A stretch of DNA of 64,000 nucleotides, taken from positions 1,601,625 to 1,665,624 of the forward strand of contig OX155972.1 of assembly GCA_944548615.1 (NCBI GenBank), written 5' to 3'. Numbering within the stretch: the stretch's first letter is position 1; the number at the start of each line of letters is the position of its first letter. A program made the position numbers and the translations under genes. This DNA comes from Micropterix aruncella. Lineage: Eukaryota; Arthropoda; Insecta; Lepidoptera; Micropterigidae. Below, piece after piece: positions 47,401 through 54,440 of this stretch. The notes beneath the pieces were generated by a model. It was not told the DNA's origin and did not search any database. It saw only the letters and a list, made by a program, of their open reading frames with translations.

Positions 47401-50400
47401 ACCCTGCCTGTATGCCTAGTAGATATTGATTAACCTGTTAACCGGGCAAGTGTAGACGTGCACTTTTTCGTATGGACATATTTTTTTTTTATCAATGCTT
47501 AGAATTAATTAAAAAACAATGAAAGATATATATTTTCGTCAAAATTCACAAAATTTAAATTTTTTTCATAGTGTGCAGTTCCATGTGCGTCTATAGTACA
47601 CATATTCTCCGGAAAGAATACGCACCGCAATGCGTAAAGTTCGTGTTGACAGCAAAAAATACAGCTAGCCTCAAATTCATGTCAATACTCATACCGATGA
47701 CTCACACATTCGTTAAATAAAAAAACATGTCCCGCCCGTTCAAGGGTACAACATATTTTTATATTTCGAGTATGTTTCTATACGTCTTACCCATAGTCGA
47801 TATTGGGTGTGACAGTACCCTCCAAACCCCCAATACAGTTTGTGTAGGATGGCTCTAAAGGCAAAAAAGCTTCAGATTGGATCATGGAGGTCGATTCGGT
47901 GTCCAAGCAGTATAAATCCCCTGAAATTCTCGGATGCACAGCCCTGCGTCCAGATATAACTCTACTCTCTATCTCGGAAGATGGCCCTTATCGTAGAATT
48001 AACTGTTCCATGGAAATTAAATATCCCAAAAGACCACGAATACAAATTAAATAAATACCATGATCTTGCAAATGCCGGCACCCGGAACGGCTTCACTGCA
48101 CTTTCACGCGGTGGAAGTTGGCGCTCGTGGCCTGCCAGCTAAATCTCTGTTTCACCTTTTTAAAGATCTTGGCCTCTCAAGGAAAATCATCAACTCCTTC
48201 CTAGAAAAATTCCACATCCCAAATTCTATGGCTTCGAAGAGGGAGTGAATGGGTGGTAAGGTGGAAGTTCAAATGTGGCAAGACAGCTGTCATAAACCTA
48301 CCACAGCCGGTCGTTAGTCCGGAATCCACCGTTCACCTACCAGAAGTTTAATAATAGTATATGATGGGCCCGACTTCGGTCGGTGAATTCCATGGCAGCT
48401 CCGTTTGTATTATATTTTATTTACGTTTTACGTATATATAAATCATGCTTGGCTAACAGGTTAACACCTCTATGAAAAGATATTGGAAAGTCTTCCTTAT
48501 CAGATAGAGAGCCGAGTTGGTTCTTTTAACGATTGCAACTAGTCATTTTTACCACTAATTGATATTGTAAGATCTTTTTGTTGCTTAACCCCTTGAGTAT
48601 GATACGACCAAATCTGGTTCTGAAACAATTATCCGTTGAGTATGATACGACCAGATCTGGTTCCGCGTTTTTTTCACTTCTTTGACGTTCTCATATTTAT
48701 TCATAATTATCTAATTGTTTTACAAAATGATATTTCAATATTCTATATTCGAAATTTCAATGCAATCATTGTGCAGTTGTTCTTTTTATGATTGGTGTAG
48801 TAGTTTCGTAGTTATAGTACTTTAAGGTCGATTTCGCCGAAAATCCTGCAAAAGAGACAGATGCAACCATGAAAATACCCATTTACTCCAAGGGTTAACT
48901 ACTTTTAATTTGGCGTTTGGCAGAGAGTATTGTGTGTTGGGGTTGCTTTTCCTGATATGAAGCACTACACATGTATCAGTGTTCAAGGTAAGCAACCAAT
49001 TTTCCGTAGCTTTGATCTTGACAAGACCCTACTGAAACTGTTCACCGCTTGGAATAGGATTGGCGAAAAATACTGTCATTAGCAAAAAAACTGATCTGCG
49101 ATGTGATTGCGCCTTGAAGATCCAACAACTTGGGTTGTCAACTACAACGGACGAACCCGTCACCTCAGGAAGCTTTAATGATAGTGATCGTTCTCTCTCC
49201 CGTGAAGTGAGCGTAGATGACTTAGAGACGATACAAATCTACTGTCCAGCTAAGCCAACGTCAGAGGCCAACGCCTTACAGCAAGACACCGGGAAAGGTA
49301 CCCAGCAGGCAGCCTCGCCCCTGCCTACCAGTTTTGGAAGGATATCTCCATCTGGAATTAACTATCAGGATACCTCCAACCTCCCGATTGATTACGGGTT
49401 CAAAGTCAGTTGCGCGATCTCTACCTGTCGTATAATCAGCGGTGATTCGGTTTGAATCTATAGCGGACCATTGGCATCTTTTGCTCCGTTCTGAATTCAT
49501 AATCAGGTTGGCAATTGGTCTTTCAAGAGTGGATGACGACAGGTCAGACGACGGACAATCCATCAGAAATTAGTCAGAATGCACATACCGATTGGCTATT
49601 GCCGCATGGTGCGGAAACCAATAGTCGTTTGATGACAGCGTCCATTCGTCAGCGTCATTGATTTATCTGGTCTCTCTTAGAAAAATTGATTTATACTTAA
49701 AATTTAATAGATTTATCGTTAGGTAAATATTATTACAGTAGAACTCCAATTAACCGAACTCCGACTATCCGGATCGCTGATTATCCCAAATTAAAATGGA
49801 AAAAAAAATTAAGACAGAAACGAGCAAACCTATAATTTTTACCTTCGTGTCAGTGCTTAAAACGAAGATGGAAGTTCTTCAAAACAAGCAACGAAGGCAG
49901 CAACAAACAAATATTTAGAAGATGCCGTTTTCAACGTTTTATGGGAAACCCATTTTCGGGTCCGATTCTTTGTGAAAAAGCTACGATCTTAGCTGGGAAG
50001 CTTGGTTGTTCATCCTTTAAAGCAAGTAATGGGTGGCTCTTTTTCTTTAAAAATAGTTTTTTCTCCCATTTTTCAACATACATAAAGCAATTAATTAAAA
50101 TCGCCGTTTTTTTGGAAAAAATACAATTATCCGAATTTTTGATTATCCGATTGGGGTCCGGTCCCAATTGATTCGGTTAATTGTAGTTCTTCACATCTCA
50201 AATTCTATGGCTTCGAAGGGGGAGTGAATGGGTGGTAAGGTGGACGCTCACATGTGGCAAGACAGCTGTCCTATACCTACCAAAGCCGGTCGTTAGTCCG
50301 GAATCCACTGCTCACCCTCCAGAAGTGTAATAACACTATATGATGGGCCTGACTTCGATCGGTGAATTCCATGGCAGCTCCGTTTGTATTTTTTTTTATT

Positions 50401-52491
50401 TTTTATGTAATTGTATCGCCACGTACACGAGGTATTTATGTATGTACGTACGCCACCTACACATGTACTTGTGGTATTTATCTGATACTGTGATTTGTGT
50501 TTTTGCTGATCGTATTCACAATGTATCCTCGTTTATGGTACCTATACATAACTTTTTTTAAATGTTAAAATCGATCCTAATTGGTGTATCTTTCGTCAGT
50601 TACACAAAATTGTTCATTTCTGGATACTTTCTGAAAAAGTGCAATGTCATTGAAAAACCCTCACAAAAAATGCAGTTTGGAGCAATTTTTTGTCTCAATA
50701 TATCGCAAATTACAACATTCCAGCCTAATTTTCTAACAGATTTAGCATTAAAATGATCAAATTTAGTAGTTTTTTTTTATAAACAGGCTAGGTTATTTCT
50801 TATTTCGGAATAACTGCAGTATAGGAACCTCACCAAAAAAAATAAATATATAGACTAATTCGATCTAATAAAATTCACCATGCTGATTCCGAATCTTCCA
50901 TAATTTTTATTCGATCTCAATAAATAAGCGAGATATAGGCGTTCAAATTTGTTATCCCAATGTCAACAAAGTTGCGGCCATTTTGTTTGTACGTACCGTG
51001 TTTGGACATTTCGAGTATATCGTAATATCGATAACAATTAGCGATATTACAGAAATTACGACAATTTGGAGAGTTTTTAGATTAATTGAAATATGTTGAA
51101 AAAAAACGATTGGAAAAATACATATTTTCGCGAAACTTAAAAAAGGGCACTATTTTCGATGTCTTTTCAATGACTTTGCATATTGATGACAGAAGATATC
51201 CTGAAATGTCATTTGTTTCAGGTTACCTTCAGTCATCAATACACCAAGTCAGTTCGTAAAATCTACGAAAATTGTCCAATTGTTTTAGATGATCGCTAAG
51301 ACATGGTGTTAATTTGATATTGAAGATATTTCGTTTGTTTAAGGTTACCTTTTGTCATTATCACCAAAGTCATTTAGTAAAAACCTTGAAAAAAAAACCA
51401 AATATCGCTAACACATTGTCATGCTAACTAACATCAATAGCGTCGCAGGCAAAAATTTTTTTTCGAATTTCGCGCGAAATTCGAAAAAAACTTTTTGCCT
51501 GCGGTGTTAATTTGATATTGAAGACATTTCGTTTGTTTAAGGTTACTTTTCGTCATTATCACCAAAGTCATTTAGTAAACACCTTGAAAAAAAAACGAAA
51601 TATCGCTAACACATTGTCATGTTAACATCAATAGTCGCAGGCAAAAATTTTTTTTCCAATTTCGCGCAAAATTGGAAAAAAAATTTTTGCTTGCGGGGAT
51701 ATTCAGATATTTAGGAATTTTCTATTGTTTCAGGATACCTTTTGTTATCAAAACGCAGTCATTGAAAAAACCCTCGAAAATAGTCTATTTTTTTTCAATA
51801 TCGCACATGTTTTTCTTCGACCATGCCATCATTTTTGTAATATCGCGAATTGTTATTGATATTAGAGAACTCGCGATATATCGACTAAGTATATTCCGAC
51901 ACTACTTCTGTAGCAATATGGCCGTCTTTTTGACGTTTAGTATGCAAACTTTAAATGCCTATATCTCGCTTATTTATTGAGAGCGACAAAAGATTATTGC
52001 AGATTCGGAATCTGCGTGGCGAATATAGTCCGGTGACGTTTAAAAATCAAAAATCCAGGAGAGGTTCCTATACTGCAGTTATACCCTTAGTTCTTATTCC
52101 TTAGGTACCTGAACTGCACAAAACCCCTGGTTTTCTATCAGATTTAACACTAAAATGAACAAATTTGTTTTTTTTTATCGACAATGTGTATACTATATAG
52201 ACTGCATAAATAGCACAATCTCAGCTGGCGTATCAGCAGATAGGCGATCATCCATGAGCCAACAACAATATCATATAAAAACATAACCTAACTTTCCTCC
52301 GTATACCAACAAATTAATACTTTTCTAGATCAGAATTTGTCGTATTTTTGTTATGATAAGAAAAACACAAGTTCTTGGCTACCTACATCAAGCTGCCAGC
52401 CGGCTGACTCCAAAAAGAACTTGCTGCGATCTTCATTTGCTCCGGTGACATCGCAGAAATGCTTCAGAATATCTTCACGACTCTCCGCCAT
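23326..52491 (-). CDS. p47: p47 / NSFL1 cofactor (p97-VCP adaptor), exons 1-8; UBX exons not found
   Basis: p47 recruits the AAA+ ATPase p97/VCP for membrane fusion, chiefly Golgi and ER reassembly, binding ubiquitin through its UBA-like domain and p97 through SEP and UBX. Exons on minus: 52491-52387, 46256-46019, 45739-45631, 42414-42341, 40011-39956, 32954-32842, 24066-23929, 23446-23326. All junctions are GT-AG and phases agree. Order seen: UBA-like start (MAESREDILKHFCDVTGANE, FFLESAGWQLD/VAISSFYEDG), Ser/Asp-rich linker, QAFYAGGSERSGQQI, basic linker, SEP domain (VSLRLWRDGFSVDDGELRQY), post-SEP AFTGKGHLLGS, and the pre-UBX block LDESQPTTNIQ. The UBX domain should follow exon 8 but was not located. 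318 codons plus are spread over 29 kb through transposon-filled introns. Orthology was judged from remembered family motifs, not a search. Confidence 0.93.
23929..24066 (-). CDS. p47: p47 exon 7 (end of SEP region)
   Basis: Acceptor gattcag, donor GGAAG/gtatta. Reads EIPSELRGGGSEVRISLEDR then AFTGKGHLLG, as in other p47 proteins. A Penelope-derived palindrome starts only 30 bases upstream of its acceptor. Confidence 0.93.
24097..24252. repeat. Penelope-derived palindrome 1
   Basis: Inverted repeat: aaataagataaaaacg at the left and cgtttttatcttattt at the right, with core tgtccagggtagacaacgagtctaccctggaca (given in words: two facing copies of tgtccagggtagac). Arms match the Penelope 3' UTR at 5310 and 8260. 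The left arm lacks ~30 bases present in the right arm. Confidence 0.8.
24640..25260. repeat. repeat related to 36040-36440
   Basis: Shares ggttgtgtcactccaagact, tttcccggcaagtagc, gccaaatttcaactcaatcg and gcgttatcgtgga with the region inside the TA-flanked element at 34598-36719. Divergent, non-coding. Confidence 0.5.
25286..25561 (-). mobile_element. TTAA MITE family F, copy 1
   Basis: TTAA at both ends (25286 and 25558). Reverse-complement match to 63192-63482: tgattgacaagttgatgtcc, gacactgtctcaccaaaa, cgtgttgtggccgatatcgg. Carries ~27 extra bases near the left end (cattgcatcgcgacccg...) which reappear just right of the element at 25562. Confidence 0.8.
25558..26168 (+). mobile_element. TTAA MITE family E, short derivative
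   Basis: Right end gcgactcgaggggTTAA and internal blocks (ttcaatgcgatcattttaca, gtcgtttttctcaaggccgt) match the right half of family E at 38620-38820; the left half resembles 34240-34580 (tttccaagaaaagtgtgtaa region) but is shortened. Confidence 0.65.
26169..26484. other. p47 intron 6 spacer, nothing recognised
   Basis: No repeat match or open frame of note. Confidence 0.4.
26485..26770 (-). repeat. Rep-A copy 4, partial
   Basis: Shares gaggccgcgcaagcgacctc, gtagcaagagcgtaag, ctgaggtggcgggttcgcct with copies 3 and 5. Divergent; lacks the half with the gccgcacggtgcg block. Confidence 0.65.
27260..28225 (+). mobile_element. RNase-H LINE insertion, copy 1, with 13-bp target duplication
   Basis: Target duplicate acgtctcaatgag at 27260-27272 and 28213-28225. 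The insert is 5' truncated and ends in (CTAA)n. Nearly identical to 59684-60493. Confidence 0.92.
27273..28126 (+). pseudogene. LINE ORF2 C-terminal part: RNase H and zinc-knuckle region
   Basis: In-frame from about 27298 to the stop at 28126. RNase HI domain with D (IYTDGSK), E (FQAECIGI), D (FVSDSASVLQ) and D (LGNDAADELAKRG), all four catalytic acids present. Then GHCPLNKHLFTIGV, CRGCMEEEETPQHVLMECRS, the CCHC-like block ending elements of the I/LOA/R1-type LINEs. The polymerase and endonuclease are lost by 5' truncation. No stop within. Confidence 0.9.
28585..29190 (-). repeat. Rep-A copy 5
   Basis: Near full-length reverse copy: ggttttcgcaccgtgcggca, gccgggcaaaggatgccgtg, gtccgcgatagattcg, ending gggtttgcccgttgtagtcgacacc on the right (first 20 bases gggtttgcccgttgtagtcg). 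Confidence 0.8.
29641..30373 (-). pseudogene. LINE RT thumb and C-terminus, two shifted frames
   Basis: 30373-30149 encodes MEFNTNKCSVLTITKKK and EVRDLGITFDTQLNFRAHI; 30222-29641 encodes LYNCLVRSILEYNSVIWC, VERIQRKFLRYIYYRKYNIY and the tail VIALLNSLPTEIDIF. One frameshift lies near 30180. Confidence 0.85.
30389..31723 (-). pseudogene. LINE reverse transcriptase, long frame with altered active site
   Basis: 444 codons: SFKKSLGPDNIPPFLVKHCA, WQVTRITPVHKSGPKNVIEN YRPVSVV, ESQHGFRKKRSTCTNLL, VIYLDMTKAFDRVNRDILL, HSGVPQGANLSTILFLIFIN DLP, then SLFPDDVKIF, where the family has FADD. The alanine-to-proline change beside the catalytic aspartates and the frameshifts after 30389 (continuing at 30373-30149 and 30222-29641) make it inactive. 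Confidence 0.9.
31809..32109 (-). pseudogene. LINE endonuclease C-terminal fragment
   Basis: Reads NLIILGDFNFNS (the GDFN motif), LLDLVLCN and KEDNYHPSLCI (normally SDH-x-P/S), matching the end of the APE-like endonuclease of jockey-type LINEs. A frameshift separates it from the RT frame. Confidence 0.75.
32110..32423 (+). mobile_element. TTAA MITE family P, copy 2 (intact, 314 bp)
   Basis: TTAA 32110-32113 and 32420-32423. Left end cccgttgagtatgatacgac appears twice in tandem; right end ccatttactccaaggg. Over 95 percent similar by eye to copies at 40520 and 48585. Confidence 0.93.
32425..32790 (-). pseudogene. LINE RT C-terminal fragment beside p47 exon 6
   Basis: Minus strand LKIPCHNTDFYRYSFCVYD-stop-RLLNDVPANIQNSPSLPSFK, a typical LINE C-terminal FxYR...WN-LP...FK block. 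Its 5' edge is ~50 bases from the exon 6 donor. Confidence 0.65.
32842..32954 (-). CDS. p47: p47 exon 6 (SEP domain)
   Basis: Acceptor tttataaag, donor AAGG/gtgagt. 113 bases; SEP core VSLRLWRDGFSVDDGELRQY THPDSVAFLNSVRQG, diagnostic of p47 / Shp1-type proteins. Confidence 0.95.
32955..33559. other. p47 intron 5 spacer
   Basis: Nothing recognised beyond the exon 6 acceptor region. Confidence 0.4.
33560..33805 (+). repeat. dispersed repeat D, copy 2
   Basis: Matches 4920-5120 (ctaccctagaacgtgttagt, tttgccatttggttcctgtt). The segment ttttgtagctaattaa is locally duplicated. AT-rich tail at the right. Confidence 0.6.
34598..36719. mobile_element. TA-flanked element with CCCAAGTAACATT ends, 2.1 kb
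   Basis: Terminal inverted repeat CCCAAGTAACATT at 34598 and its complement ending 36719, flanked by TA on both sides. Suggests a Tc1/mariner-like or other TA-targeting non-autonomous element. No transposase frame; the longest frame (35372-35650) is not recognisable. Confidence 0.75.
36068..36616. repeat. inner repeat bounded by ACTTTCCTGAC
   Basis: Inverted ends ACTTTCCTGAC (36068) and GTCAGGAAAGT (36616). Interior has two diverged tandem halves (taccccaaatttgtatggca, caaatttcagctcaatccga, gattaagcgtctgggcgcta) and a cagacatacagacata microsatellite at 36448-36492. Confidence 0.6.
37620..38154 (-). mobile_element. LINE-C 3' fragment inserted in family E copy 1
   Basis: Minus strand; 3' tail tatttatttatctta at ~37620. 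Truncated at 38154 where family E sequence resumes (tatgaatttatacat). Contains the best preserved LINE-C frame. Confidence 0.85.
37774..38154 (-). pseudogene. LINE-C C-terminal domain, nuclease-like
   Basis: Open from 38154: SLGCTALRPDITLYSLSRKV ALIVELTVPWESN...KYHDLANAV, then LHAVEVGARGLPAKSLFHL, DLGLSRKIINSFLEKLSKTA. The RPD-x(n)-ExT pattern with a following lysine resembles PD-(D/E)XK nuclease folds; this domain occurs after RT in several animal elements. Function is inferred, and the copy is truncated upstream. Confidence 0.65.
39956..40011 (-). CDS. p47: p47 exon 5 (short linker)
   Basis: 56 bases; acceptor attttacag, donor CAG/gtaata. Reads ATPDDHSVISEPGRPEGQ, the Pro/Gly-rich link between the YRLG block and SEP. 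Identified by phase fit and position; sequence itself is not highly conserved. Confidence 0.82.
40380..40960. repeat. ~130-bp direct duplication flanking a MITE
   Basis: Two copies of a unit (agttccagcgacaacctttc ... catctcaagaagagtccaac aagcccaaacac and its partner at 40858-40955) lie on either side of MITE P copy 3. Confidence 0.65.
40520..40833 (+). mobile_element. TTAA MITE family P, copy 3 (intact)
   Basis: TTAA 40520-40523 and 40830-40833; 314 bp, nearly identical to copies 2 and 4. Confidence 0.93.
40961..41820. other. p47 intron 4 spacer
   Basis: AT-rich, nothing recognised; short frames lack motifs. Confidence 0.4.
41825..42280. mobile_element. possible Harbinger-like fragment with MADF start
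   Basis: Minus strand at 41966-41890 reads MSNKWDYETTVKFIQVYKLY then stops inside a palindrome (tacaagtctataaattatat and complement, 41889-41932); the phrase resembles the first helix of a MADF domain. The neighbouring GC-rich part has iterated ctcggccgagtactcggccg. Weak. Confidence 0.25.
42341..42414 (-). CDS. p47: p47 exon 4
   Basis: 74 bases; acceptor tttctgcag, donor TTAG/gtacgt. Reads QGAMLAEDAPEQGTARFQGT GYRLG, matching the p47 linker with its YRLG motif. Phase fits both neighbours. Confidence 0.9.
42840..43578 (+). repeat. Rep-A copy 6, left part
   Basis: Blocks gtcgattacaacgggcaaac, cgttagaggccaatacttta, cagtccagtagcgctgg-like variants. Diverged; contains cgctgcttaggagacagtat which it shares with 45535. 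Interrupted by hAT element B at 43587. Confidence 0.65.
43731..44597 (+). pseudogene. hAT transposase C-terminal half (GTF2I-repeat/ZBED-like), frameshifted
   Basis: Frame 1 from 43731: LDSEHGDLIYFAEVRWLSRG KVL, DKVWLADLAFLTDVTAKLN, ending near 44095; frame 2 (44091-44360): HVELFHQLKSEFQRRFDNII, PFIDSDVSQLA; then after a palindrome, frame 1 again: KAFFGSTYLCERAFSQLK and RSMLTNEHVKNCM, stop at 44596. This is the pattern of hAT transposases close to GTF2IRD2/EPM2AIP1. The N-terminal BED finger and first catalytic aspartate region are missing. Confidence 0.85.
44363..44401. repeat. perfect ~37-bp palindrome inside hAT B
   Basis: ggtccatgagctggaaa and its complement around a central aaa. It splits the transposase reading frame. 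Confidence 0.85.
45368..45600 (+). repeat. Rep-A copy 6, right part
   Basis: Resumes after hAT B; blocks ggtcgttccaagagtggcat gacaacaggtcaac and cgctgcttaggacacggtat duplicate those left of the hAT (43175-43260), so it may be a second overlapping copy. A local palindrome (gccccctctcctcaggggc) occurs at 45410. Confidence 0.55.
45631..45739 (-). CDS. p47: p47 exon 3
   Basis: 109 bases; acceptor gcttccag, donor GGGA/gtgagt. Reads QAFYAGGSERSGQQIIGP then PRTDIVSEMFRSARE, strongly conserved p47 block. Confidence 0.95.
46019..46256 (-). CDS. p47: p47 exon 2
   Basis: 238 bases; acceptor tttttttag, donor GGAAG/gttggc (weak after GT but phase-consistent). Reads VAISSFYEDG, then a Ser/Asp linker with a Lys-rich patch (KKANKGKDKK), SRFGTLNSLI and SSSDEEEG. 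The YEDG end of the UBA-like domain is conserved. Confidence 0.93.
46379..46549 (-). pseudogene. CR1/L2-like LINE fragment
   Basis: Minus strand MAISSGTYLCKDVDVLEKVQ RTATKMPVGL and YEDRLELVEL; same family as 26990-28560. Cut by hAT element C. Confidence 0.6.
46550..47406. mobile_element. hAT element C (non-autonomous) with 8-bp target duplication
   Basis: Imperfect TIR CAGAGTTGGC / CAGGGTTGGC; target duplicate cctgtatg at 46542-46549 and 47407-47414. Subterminal cccactgggtt and aacccagtgggt blocks. No transposase. Encloses a probable solo LTR. Confidence 0.88.
46760..47080 (+). mobile_element. probable solo LTR inside hAT C
   Basis: Starts TGTAACACTACC and ends CACGTAACA (TG...CA). Contains gtgtatataagggtcttt (TATA box) and AATAAATC (polyadenylation) in the right order and a duplicated block gcgtttcggcgcgaaagta. 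No clear target duplication was found. Ty3-type LTR is likely. Confidence 0.6.
47430..48464 (+). mobile_element. TTAA element with TTAACCTGTTARCC ends, LINE-C inside
   Basis: TTAA at 47430-47433 and 48461-48464 with inverted ends TTAACCTGTTAACCGGGCAA and TTAACCTGTTAGCCAAGCAT. piggyBac-type non-autonomous element. A LINE-C copy fills 47800-48418. Confidence 0.75.
47800..48418 (+). mobile_element. LINE-C 3' fragment, plus orientation
   Basis: Same domain as 37774-38154, here with frameshifts: LIVELTVPWKLNIPK-type start, GSWRSWPAS region in a second frame (VEVGARGLPAKSLFHLFKDL in the 48060-48248 frame). The 3' UTR blocks are gcaagacagctgtc, ggtcgttagtccggaatcca and cggtgaattccatggcagct. Confidence 0.8.
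48585..48898 (+). mobile_element. TTAA MITE family P, copy 4 (intact)
   Basis: TTAA 48585-48588 and 48895-48898; 314 bp, same sequence as copies 2 and 3 with few changes. Confidence 0.93.
49115..49640 (+). repeat. Rep-A copy 7
   Basis: Blocks gtcaactacaacggacgaac, cccgtcacctcaggaagctt, tctcccgtgaagtgagcgta, gtcagaggccaacgcct; ends near gccgcatggtgcggaaacc. Shares with 42840 the segment gataccyccrngctcccga. Confidence 0.75.
49736..50192. mobile_element. pogo/Tigger-like MITE, right end truncated
   Basis: Left end TA/CAGTAGAACTCCAATTAACC and right ggttaattgtagttctt are inverted; inner gattatccgattggggtccg and ccgactatccggatcg are typical of pogo-family ends. Right terminal bases are replaced by the LINE-C fragment. 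Confidence 0.7.
50193..50402 (+). mobile_element. LINE-C 3' UTR copy
   Basis: Begins within the C-terminal coding tail (cacatctcaaattctatggc) and ends ggcagctccgtttgtatttt plus a T-rich tail. Very similar to 48225-48420. Confidence 0.8.
50811..52081. mobile_element. 1.27-kb element with inverted ends TAACTGCAGTATAGGAACCT
   Basis: 21-bp inverted ends at 50811-50831 and 52061-52081. Subterminal regions are also related (tctcaataaataagcgagat and its complement). Inside, two ~180-bp tandem units each end in a palindrome around gcaggcaaaaatttttt. Flanked by ~50-bp direct repeats (ttttctaacagatttagcat / ttttctatcagatttaacac). No coding frame. Confidence 0.65.
52387..52491 (-). CDS. p47: p47 exon 1 with start codon
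   Basis: ATG at 52491; 35 codons MAESREDILKHFCDVTGANE ... FFLESAGWQLD, donor GAT/gtaggt. Matches the UBA-like N-terminus of p47 in sequence and length. The upstream stretch to 52550 is GC-richer (gaggggcgagataagatgg on minus), consistent with a 5' UTR. Confidence 0.93.
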
Positions 52492-52759
52492 CTTATCTCG
52501 CCCCTCCTCTGAGAGCACTCACAAAATGAAAAGACTTCACGCAAAATTATTAACGAAATCACAATGTTCACAAGGCATTAGTTGCGGAATTCACGAAAAA
52601 TCGGCCATCAAAAAACCGCGGATGACATTTAATTTTTCGGAAATGACAGTAGAGTTGGTCAGTGAGAGTTTTCACTGCTTGGACTGCTATTTCGCGATTT
52701 GGAATTGTGGTTGATTTTCAAGTAGCTGCTAAAGCTAAAAAATATACAAACTGTCATCG

Positions 52760-52953
52760 GCCGTTTACACTCTCGCGCGAGGCGCGAGGCGAGACGCAAA
52801 ACCATATCAGTAAACAAATGGAACAGAGGCAAAGCTTCTAACGAGCGTACAAAATGTTTACCTACTTGCTAGAAGCTTTGCCTCTGTTCTGTTTGTTTAC
52901 GCATGAGGTTTTGCGTCTCGCCTCGCGCCTCGCGCGAGAGTGTAAACGGCCCA
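52760..52953. mobile_element. MITE with ~80-bp inverted repeats upstream of p47
   Basis: Arms begin GGCCGTTTACACTCTCGCGC and include gaggcgcgaggcgagacgca and aacagaggcaaagcttctar; both copies face each other over ~25 bases. Lies about 270 bases before the p47 start codon. CAT flanks both ends and may be a 3-bp target duplicate. Confidence 0.85.
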
Positions 52954-53097
52954 TTACGAACTCGATTGTTGATATTATTTATATTTACTGTAATTATAAA
53001 ACTAATTTTAACATGTTTCCCCAAAAATGAGTTAGTGATGCCATAGTATTTGTCTTGCAACAAAGTATGCGTTAGCGTTGAGATCCACGGAAAAAAC

Positions 53098-53420
53098 TGT
53101 CCAAGGGGCAAACATATTATCGGACGCGTCCGTTAGCCGCGACTTACGGACGCAACTAAAAGGTTATCTGTGTAAAGGGGCAAACATATTATCGGACGCG
53201 TCCGTCAGCCGCGGCTTATTGACGCGACTGAAAGGTTATCTGTGTAATGAATTTCTATTGAGCCGTGCACATTATCGGACGTCAGTCGCGGACGTGACTG
53301 AAGCTTCGGACGTCCGATAGAGATCTGGCAAGCCGCGTCCCAAACGTCCGTGCATACTGTTCAGTCGCGTCCGTAAGCCGCAGCTTACGGACGCGTCCGA
53401 TAATATGAGTGCCCCTTAAC
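53098..53420. mobile_element. MITE family H, copy 1
   Basis: Ends aaggggcaaacatattatcg gacgcgtccg and the complement at 53395-53420. The left end is tandemly duplicated (53100 and 53175). Core gccgtgcacattatcggacg, agatctggcaagccgcgtcc is shared with 57660-58168. Confidence 0.85.
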
Positions 53421-54440
53421 TCTTAGAGCGCCGCCGTCACATACGCTGTGCCAGACGATTTTTGTCCCTCAGCGCCGGCGTCACACCGTCTGTGACAGCA
53501 GATGCGGCGCTGATTTTTATTTTTTTTCTACCTAATGGTTTACACCAGCGTAATAAATTTAAGTACAGCCGCTTGCCAATAAAACTAGCAACCGAAAGAA
53601 ATATCGCAGTTTACAAAATATCATTTTTGAGATGCCTAAACCGACCCTGAAATGCGTACATCATAATTTCTTCGGACGGCAACGTTTAAAGTCGTTCCTA
53701 GAGTATCTGTATTAGTGATTTGTGTTGTGGATACCAGAAATAATGTAAGTAGATGTTGTTTTAATATTATTTAAATATATTATTATCATATATAAACCTT
53801 CAAATCTCCGAAATAGGAAGTAACAATGGGTATTATTCGCGATTCAATGCCGGTTCCTTGGAACAGTTAACACAAGCAAGCCGTTTATTGAGTAAAATCT
53901 CGTATTTTTTCAAATAATTTATAATAAATTAAATATCATGTTATTGGAAATTTAGTCTAGATTACATATACTTAAATTAATCTGACGTTTCACAAGTAAT
54001 TTCCTGGAAAACTTTAACTTACTGTAGCAACGACCAAACACATCGCGACTATAGAGGATGTTTTATATTTGTTACATAATGATTACAAGAAAGTTTTTTT
54101 TTATTTATTTTTTTAACGAAATATTTTTTAACATAAAAAAGTGAGTTAATATCGCTATATTTTTTTTTAATTCAAACTTTGTTTCCCAGGATATTCAATT
54201 TCCGAGGATATATATTTTTTTTATTATTTCCATTTCTTTGTAACAAAAGTTTACGAAAAATAACCTGCATACGATTTTAACAGTTTTTTAAGTACATAAA
54301 CAAAAAGTATTTGATAAAATATAAAAAAAATGGAGTCTACATTTTTAAAGTTTTTAACTATAGTTTTATGTATAGAATCAAGCTTACGTCTTTTACTCTC
54401 CAATAAATACTAAACTTGTATCTTCATTTTTGAGTCTTAA
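53421..54440. other. AT-rich spacer upstream of p47, nothing firm
   Basis: Contains a 14-codon frame at 53826 (MGIIRDSMPVPWNS) and donor-like aatgtaagtag at 53741, but no supported gene. Confidence 0.35.

Noticed and set aside
53826..53870. 14-codon frame MGIIRDSMPVPWNS after an acceptor-like site
   Set aside because: Too short to support; no start context or conservation evidence.
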